Both the position numbers and the translations under genes were made by a program. Below are positions 57,869 through 64,000 of a stretch of DNA of 64,000 nucleotides, one piece after another; the stretch's first letter is position 1, and every line of letters starts with the position of its first letter. The notes under the pieces were generated by a model. That model had not been told where the DNA came from. It saw only the letters and a program-made list of their open reading frames with translations, and searched no databases. This DNA is from Heliocidaris tuberculata (taxonomy: Eukaryota > Echinodermata > Echinoidea > Camarodonta > Echinometridae). Where the stretch lies: contig CM046835.1 in the NCBI GenBank assembly GCA_025618425.1, positions 20,300,308 through 20,364,307 on the forward strand. Direction: 5' to 3'.

Positions 57869-58255
57869 CTGTGTATCAGCTTGGTCCGCCGAGTGAGGGC
57901 GCAGTGTGAGTCTGTAACCAGGTAGAATGTCCTGTCTTCCGTTTACGTGTTCCAGGCCGAGTATGATGGCCTTCCTCTGACCTTGACCACCGGCCCACGA
58001 CCCCGACATCGGGAATAAACCTAACAGGTAGATGTCGATGAGCGACGACTTGTAATCCTCGGACGTGGTGATGTACGATGTCGCATATGCCGTGGCCGTC
58101 ATGGCGTGGGGGTAGTTGGTATCATCCGCAGTGGCTGTGACCATGATCGATGTGACATTGCCAAAGGAGGCAACGAACGATGACAAGGTGATAGAGATAA
58201 GCAGGAGAACTCGAGGGCAGGAACTGGATCTTGGATAGTGAGGCAAGGTTTCCAT
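57869..58255 (-). CDS. GABA-B-receptor-like protein, first coding exon (partial)
   Basis: 129 codons read on the minus strand. The ATG at 58255 is preceded in frame by TAG at 58283-58285, ten codons upstream, which fixes the start. Residues 1-30 look like a signal peptide: a short basic n-region, then VLLLISITLSSFVASF. Residues 31-70 are low in conservation and rich in T, A and S. Residues 75-118 contain IYLLGLFPMSGSWAGGQ and ILGLEHVNGRQDILPGYRLT. These match the first strand and helix of the GABA-B receptor Venus-flytrap domain (YIGALFPMSGGWPGGQ and EMALEDVNSRRDILPDY in GABBR1). The exon ends after Gln129 at CAG/GTAAGG, phase 0. Two cysteines usual near here in GABBR1 are absent. The remaining ectodomain, seven membrane helices and tail must lie in exons not recognised in this window or beyond it. 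Role by family: metabotropic, Gi/o-coupled neurotransmitter-type receptor at the plasma membrane. Ligand is not inferable from this exon. Confidence 0.85.
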
Positions 58256-61200
58256 GATTAATATAATGCGGTATGTTCCGATCTACCGTAGATCAATGCT
58301 CATCAATTTGAAACGTATCCGCAAATAAACGGGTAAGGTAGACCTATACCCTCACAAAAAAAGCCGACTTTCGGAGACTGATATCTTGATAATGTATATT
58401 CAGTAATCTTTTAGCAATAGCATTGCTTCAAGGTCAAACCTGACTATATCAAAAGCGAAAGTCCACTACATGTATTTCAATTGATAAAAACCATTAATAG
58501 CTTGCTATACAATCTACTATGTATTCCCTTTGCAGGTCAGTTTCTTGATACTTTAATTCACTCTCCAGCTGACCCTTTGTTCTTTAAAGCAACGACAATG
58601 GCCTTGATGACTTTGACCAGGTGCATGTCGCCAGTGCAATATTGGCAATATCACACACGTTGCACCACACTTCGGATTTAACGCTGCGATCAGAAGACCG
58701 TTGTGTGTGAGAAAGTTTGATGCATACACGCTTTCTAGTTTTCACACCTTTAAATGACCACGCACAGCTGAAACAATACGACTTTGATTCTGGTCATCGC
58801 ACAACGCCTACTCACTCTTAACCCGCAGACTTCTGCATTAGGAGTCACCGCTTCAAATAGGCAATATTGGTTAAACTTGACAGTACTCGGTGTTGAGTGT
58901 GCTCGCAGTGTGCCGACTTTGAAACCGCTGATTGAATAGTCCGACTGCAATCCGTGCTGTATCAGACCTACCGCAATTTGCATTGATCCTCCGATGGGCC
59001 GTTTACTCTGCCAATGAAAGCATTAAAACGGAATACAAATACATTAGTAAACAATACAATATATTTACCGTTGCAAAATCAATTGTTTCAGGATGAATTT
59101 GCAAATTAGGTCAATGAGGTAATGAGATTGAAAATGTTTTATTCTGACCCCAGATTTTTAAAAGGAATTTTTGTTTGATTGTTCAATTTGAGAGAGGAAA
59201 ATGGAATCATAAACTGACAATATTCAATTGTAATTTACGGATAATCATTATTGGTAATTCATGTTGAAATAACCTACATAAGGGGGACATCCAATAATAA
59301 TAATAAAACAACGTATCATATACAATAAGAGTTATTTTGTTTTTTCATACAACACCCAAATCTTTATTTAGAAAGAAATCTCCTCATTTCGTGTATAAAG
59401 AATGAAATCTTTCTTTGACCTCGTATCCCTGACGAGGAAAGTTTCTATCAAGAGAGAACATTCAGTAAAGCTGTATCATAATGATTTATACCCTGCTAAA
59501 TCGAAAGTTGAGGGGGGGGGGACCGATCACTGGTAGGGTGAAAATTATCTTTCACTCTAAATGACTCTAGCATGTCTTTCCTCTCCAGTAATCATGGTAA
59601 TAAAATGAAAATCACTTCTAACGACAAACATGCAGTGTATAACTTGTTCAAGAAAGTCAAATATACAAACATAAGCTCTTACTTCAGGAAAGTTGTTTCA
59701 TAATTTTGATCATTAGAAAACTGTCATGAAATAATATTGACTCCTAAGAGCATACAAATGTAACAGCCTACTTTCAAACTAATATGTCTTCCTAAGTTCT
59801 TCTTTTTTTTATTTGCTCGCTATGTTAGGTCATGACCAAAATACAAACGTCTTTGAAACGAAATTTACCCGTTCCCCGCTAATGTCAAAGTGGCATATTT
59901 GTATTTCTATGAAGTCAAATATTATAAGGCCATTAAAGCGATGTAAACAAATGTCATCCAAGTTGACATGATTATTGCCAATTTTATGATGTTCGGATGG
60001 TCCATCTCTCTATATATCAGGAACATGTCAGGCATATGAGGTACGAAGGCGGACTAAGTATACATGTACATTGAAATCAAAGGTACGCCAAACTGAATAT
60101 ATGGATGCTTATGAAAGTTGGCCAAAACAAATAGAGGTGGTGGGAGATGACAGTATACATAAGATGCATGATATGGCTGGTTAGAGAGAGAGAGAGAGAG
60201 GGGGGGGGGGGGGGGGTGGCAAAAAGCGTATACGTGAATGCCATGGTAATCAGAAAATAGACGGGGCGCCTCCTGCCCCCACCCTTTGATCCATCTTTGT
60301 AGTGAATCAGGTTAATTCGGTGGCTTGCTCTCGTAACATGATGGTACATACTAAATGTGTTATGAGATCATGTGATATAGGCGACAGTGATACGATCTAT
60401 AAATATGAATGAACAAATATACCCATATATCATTTCTACACGGAAGTAATAACAGATCTTCCATCGAATCCGAACATGCTCTACATAATAAATATGAGCT
60501 GATTCCATATTGGGTGATTCGAGCAAATTTCCACTTTATTTATTGATGCCCAGCATTAAGATTCGTTCATTACCTAATATCAATATATTATCACTTAGAA
60601 TAAATCGGACTTTCAAAATGAAAATAAAGTAATTATTTTATTTTTAATACTTTTCTTTGGGGTTTTTATAGTGTACATTATTCCCCATCGGGAATCGCCC
60701 TGCGGTAATTTTTTTTAATATACATTAATCGAATTCCTAACTTCAACTCTTGACCAAACACTACACCAACATGTAGGCCTAACGCTTACCATACCATAAA
60801 GTTACTGAACTTAAAGCCCAGTCGCAACACAGGCCTTATGTATAATATTGTTGGATCAATGGATTTAAAAGTTTTGGTGGGGAGGGGGGGGGGGGGAAGC
60901 ATGAGAAGATTACTTTGGCTTGGTTATAAAACTTGTAATCTTCAAATTCGCTTAAGCAGAATATTTATAGGTTTGATTCACAAAATTGAGCTTTTAATCG
61001 AAAATATGATGGAAATTGTAAGTGTCTTTTTTATGCAAAAGGCTTTGAAGAATAAAAAAAATTAGCACGGTTTTTGTCAATTATAATATTAATAAATTAG
61101 GAAAATAGCCCAATTCAGTGCACGTAATAATGAATGGTGCCGATGCAAGTGCGGTCAAAAACATTCTGAAAGCCATTAAAAATGATTTAATATTTTTTAA

Positions 61201-61266
61201 TGTAATATTCGCCTTAATGTATTTGTTCAACTGTCAAAATTTAACGTACAGTAAAACCTTTCCACC
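58256..61266. other. Putative 5' flank / UTR of the receptor gene and gene-free DNA
   Basis: Just upstream of the receptor start is GATCTACCGTAGATC at about 58280-58294, a palindrome close to the core of the 7.8-8.4 kb array. (GA)n and a G-run occur at about 60184-60216, with other G-runs at about 59511-59521 and 60886-60897. No promoter element could be placed confidently. Confidence 0.45.
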
Positions 61267-61464
61267 ATGGGCGATCATCACGATCATCACGATTCCCTTC
61301 ACAATATGAAACTGAAGAGTGTATCCACGTTTTACTGCATGGGGGATAAAGAAAAGAAAACGCGTCGGAAGAAAATTAAACGTTTGCCTCAAATCCGACG
61401 CACCATTTCCCTTTTGTCAGAAGTTTTACCTCAAAACCGCTTGAAATCACGAATCAGGAAATGA
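61267..61464 (+). CDS. Orphan small ORF, basic, unknown
   Basis: 65 codons. The start lies in a strong context (CCACCATGG). The N-terminus is histidine/aspartate rich (MGDHHDHHDSLHNMK). The middle is strongly basic (KEKKTRRKKIKR) and the C-terminus is also basic (RLKSRIRK). Composition is less AT-skewed than the surrounding DNA. No domain is recognised and no splice signals or poly-A signal tie it to a transcript, so it may be chance or a fragment of a dispersed sequence. Confidence 0.22.
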   Translation: MGDHHDHHDSLHNMKLKSVSTFYCMGDKEKKTRRKKIKRLPQIRRTISLLSEVLPQNRLKSRIRK

Positions 61465-62179
61465 GCGGGATATCAGAGTTTTAATCACGAATGTTACGTG
61501 AACAAGTATCTTAACTCTTTCTTAATCAGACATGGTTTGCCAATCTATATGATCATTATTTTTTTTTTTTTACATTTTTTGAAGTTGAAAGAGACGAGAT
61601 TCCGAATTTTTTTTATATTATTTTATTATATATTTGATTCTAGTCTTAGTTCCCGTCTGTCTGACTCTGACTTTCTCTTTCTCTCCCACCCCCCTCGCTC
61701 CCTCTCTCTCTTCTTCTCTGTATGTTTATCTGTCTGTCTGTCTCTCTTATTCTCTTTCTCTTACTCTCTCCTTCCCTGTCTATACATTATTTTGTATTTA
61801 TTATGTAATCGTTCATTACTGCTTGTTTTCTCAAATAAAAATGAACTAATTTATTCAATTCAAATGGAGCTTTTCTTCGTAGTTTGCTCCGTCCGGGGAC
61901 ACATTTTCCCTCTTCTTTTAGATTTTGAAGGCTGAAATTGAACAACTTGTCCTCAAACTAAAAGGCGGCTAGTATTTCTCGAAATCCTTGGACAGCTCTT
62001 AAGACAGGAAGCACCATGGGGCCGTGTAAAGACTGGGGTTGATTACTCCTCGCCTCCTAGCCCTAAGAAGTTTAAGAATCAGTTTGTATCTGAAGGAGTC
62101 GGAATAAATAGTTATTGCATTGATCATGTAATACATTGCTGGGAGAACCCAAGGCAACCCAAAGATAAATAATGGTTGT
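61465..62179. other. Gene-free interval
   Basis: Pyrimidine-rich stretch with TCTG repeats at about 61650-61790. A possible LINE-like end with AATAAAAATGAAC and TATTCAATTCAA lies near 61835-61865. No gene recognised. Confidence 0.45.
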
Positions 62180-62530
62180 AGTTAGTGTCTCCTTCTTCTT
62201 CTTTTTGTCCTTCTTTTCTTCTCTTCCTTGTCTTATCCATCTATTCTTTCTCTTTTTCATTTTTAAAAATAATTCTTCTCTTCCTTCTTCTTTGTCTCCT
62301 TCTTCCTCTTTTTTCCTTTTTCTCTTCTTTATAGTCTCCTTGTCAATCTTCCTGTCTTTCGTTTTTGTATCCTCCTCCTCCTCCTCCTCCTTCTTCCTCC
62401 TCCTCTTTTTTTTTCTTCTTCTTCTTCTTCTTCTTCCTCCTCCTCTTCTCCCTCTTCTCTATTCTTATCTTCTCATTCCACCTTGTCAATATTCTTTGTT
62501 AACTTCTTTGAAATCATCTTCTTCATCTCC
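62180..62530. repeat. Polypyrimidine tract (TTC/TCC)n
   Basis: About 350 bp of plus strand almost purely C and T, with pure (TCC)n near 62371-62390 and (TTC)n near 62412-62435. The 141-codon S/F/L-rich frame is an artefact. Confidence 0.9.
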
Positions 62531-63876
62531 ACGACCCTTTGCCCTCGTTTTATGCCACTTCTCATTTCCCCCGACATTCAAAACACTTATTATGTAACAA
62601 ATTCTGTCCGACAAAAATGTCTCTTGAGTTAGTTTTAAATGGACGTCACGCGAAAAAAGAGAAAGAGAGAAAACATGGATGTTTTCTTATGAATTATAAA
62701 GAGGAGGCATATCCTTCAGCCATATTTTGCAAATATTTGTAAATAAGTGTGATGTGCTGAGAATTTTCAAAATCGTCAGCAAGCAAGCAATCGCTGATTT
62801 CCCATCAAATCATAAAGTCAATGCCCTAAAGGGTTCTGAAGCAAAGAGATACGTACATGTATACCGTATATGGCTAACTTCTCGGTAAGAGGCCCAGCTA
62901 TCTTCATTCAATACTGTCCCTTCGGAAAGAATTTGTGTCACAAGAATCTCATATAATTTGGTTGGCATTTCTGTAAAATTAAAGGTAAAGAAATAGCAAG
63001 TGGCAAATGATCTACATGTAAATCGAATTCTACAAAACTCGACTGTCCTTGGCTCAGTTGCTGTGTCACAGTCCTTTAGAATCTCTGACATATCTGAGTA
63101 AATTTCTTGTACAATTTCAAGTCAACGTTTTAAAGACTGGGGATTCACAGTTACAATATGACAAAAACAGAATTGTGTTACTAAACTAGAAAACAAAATT
63201 GCCTCCAGAAAGGTTCCCTCATGACACCAAGAACTAGCATGAAAACTCCTAACATATTTCTCTAGTGGCATGTATAAGTTAGTTGATAATAAACCCAAGA
63301 GAGACAAAAGTTAATATAAAACTTGTGCTTTAGTAATTTTCTTTTTTTTCTCGAATCTTTCCCTATAAATGAATGAACAGGATGTTTATTTTCCAGAGTA
63401 TTCTTTGTTTCTAAACTACAACGATACTTGAATTAAAGGTACCCCTTACTATCTAATTTGTGTATGTGTATGTTTGTGTGAAAGCCCGGGTCTACATTCA
63501 TGATAACAAGAGCCAGTCCCACGCCACAATTAATTTAATATAATGATAACAATAACTGGTTGAAATAAAGTATAATTGGTTACAGTTTATGTGGAAAAGA
63601 CATAGGTTATCGGACCTTCGTACAAAATGTACACAAAACATAACAGTGTAGAGTGGCACCTTTAACTAAAAATATGGTAATAATTATCTTTATTAGTCAG
63701 ATGGGACTGGGCGGTTTATTCGCCTTTGTAACCTGCAGTATGGCATATTTTTTAAAGTTTACCTGATCGTCATTAAAATAGATCTCAACCATATGGAGCT
63801 CAGGTGCGTCAATGGGGAAAAGTTGACGGCAGTTAACCCCTCACCAAAGGAATGATTTGTCTTTTACGGCATATAA
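62531..63876. other. Gene-free interval
   Basis: A minus-strand frame at 62810-63091 has a nearby acceptor-like TTTTACAG but no recognisable protein similarity. Not called. Confidence 0.5.
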
Positions 63877-64000
63877 TTTTTTTTTTCTTTTTTCATAATT
63901 TTTATTCCTTGATTCAGATTTTCAAAATGAATATTACAAATTAAGCATTAATTACACAATATAATTCAACATGGCAATAAACACAATACAAATGCTATAA
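63877..64000 (-). mobile_element. LINE 3' end, truncated by the window edge
   Basis: Repeats the 3' UTR found at 40385-40500, including CTTGATTCAG, GCATTAATTACACAATATAA and AACATGGCAATAAACACAAT. It begins with a T-run, the complement of an A-rich tail. The coding part, if present, lies beyond 64000. Confidence 0.7.

Noticed and set aside
62172..62597. 141-codon plus-strand frame resembling a membrane protein
   Set aside because: Encoded by a TTC/TCC tract; hydrophobicity comes from phenylalanine, leucine and serine codons of the repeat.
62810..63091. Possible upstream exon on the minus strand with a TTTTACAG acceptor-like site
   Set aside because: The translated peptide shows no resemblance to GABA-B receptors or any family I recognise, and the receptor start has its own in-frame upstream stop.

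Overview
This is an AT-rich, repeat-dense stretch of an animal genome. The organism is most likely an echinoderm, probably a sea urchin. That rests on the texture of the repeats: many (CT)n arrays, unusually many G or C homopolymers longer than ten, foldback-type inverted repeats built of short motifs, and small TTAA, hAT and Harbinger-type elements. A PIF/Harbinger transposase, tRNA-derived SINEs and LINE 3' ends are also present. The species is not proven from the sequence.

Gene content is very low. The one convincing host coding segment is on the minus strand at 57869-58255. It is the first coding exon of a GABA-B-receptor-like class C GPCR, with a signal peptide and the start of the Venus-flytrap domain, and ends at a phase-0 GTAAGG donor. 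No other exon of that gene is recognised. If the gene continues on the minus strand, positions 1-57868 are at least in part its first intron. A weak orphan ORF with a good start context lies at 61267-61464 (+). Nearly all other open frames are translations of microsatellites or mobile elements.

Layout. 1-11.5 kb: an hAT-like element with a target duplication (3105-3838), a TTAA MITE, microsatellites, a degenerate 40-bp minisatellite and a 185-bp-period array carrying ATCTACNGTAGAT palindromes. 11.5-19.7 kb: tRNA-SINE, pyrimidine-rich tracts, a LINE C-terminal remnant, a higher-order satellite and a long purine tract. 19.7-23.0 kb: a CAACTGG motif array split by a MITE with five 158-bp repeats, then a frameshifted Harbinger transposase abutting an ATTCGG array with a perfect palindrome. 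23-37.4 kb: hairpins, SINE, TTAA MITE, triplicated 30.4-31.2 kb unit, hAT-like element, and a 5-kb segment bounded by inverted 0.5-kb repeats with a second foldback inside. 37.5-41 kb: a nest of insertions four layers deep. 41.8-45.7 kb: clustered MITEs and hairpins. 50-56.7 kb: LINE tail, TTCCGAA foldback and more MITEs. 57.9-58.3 kb: receptor exon. 58.3-64 kb: mostly unremarkable, with a LINE 3' end running off the window.

The genes do not form a pathway. The informative content is the insertion stratigraphy, where copies within the window serve as empty-site references for one another, and several families of short-motif inverted-repeat elements.
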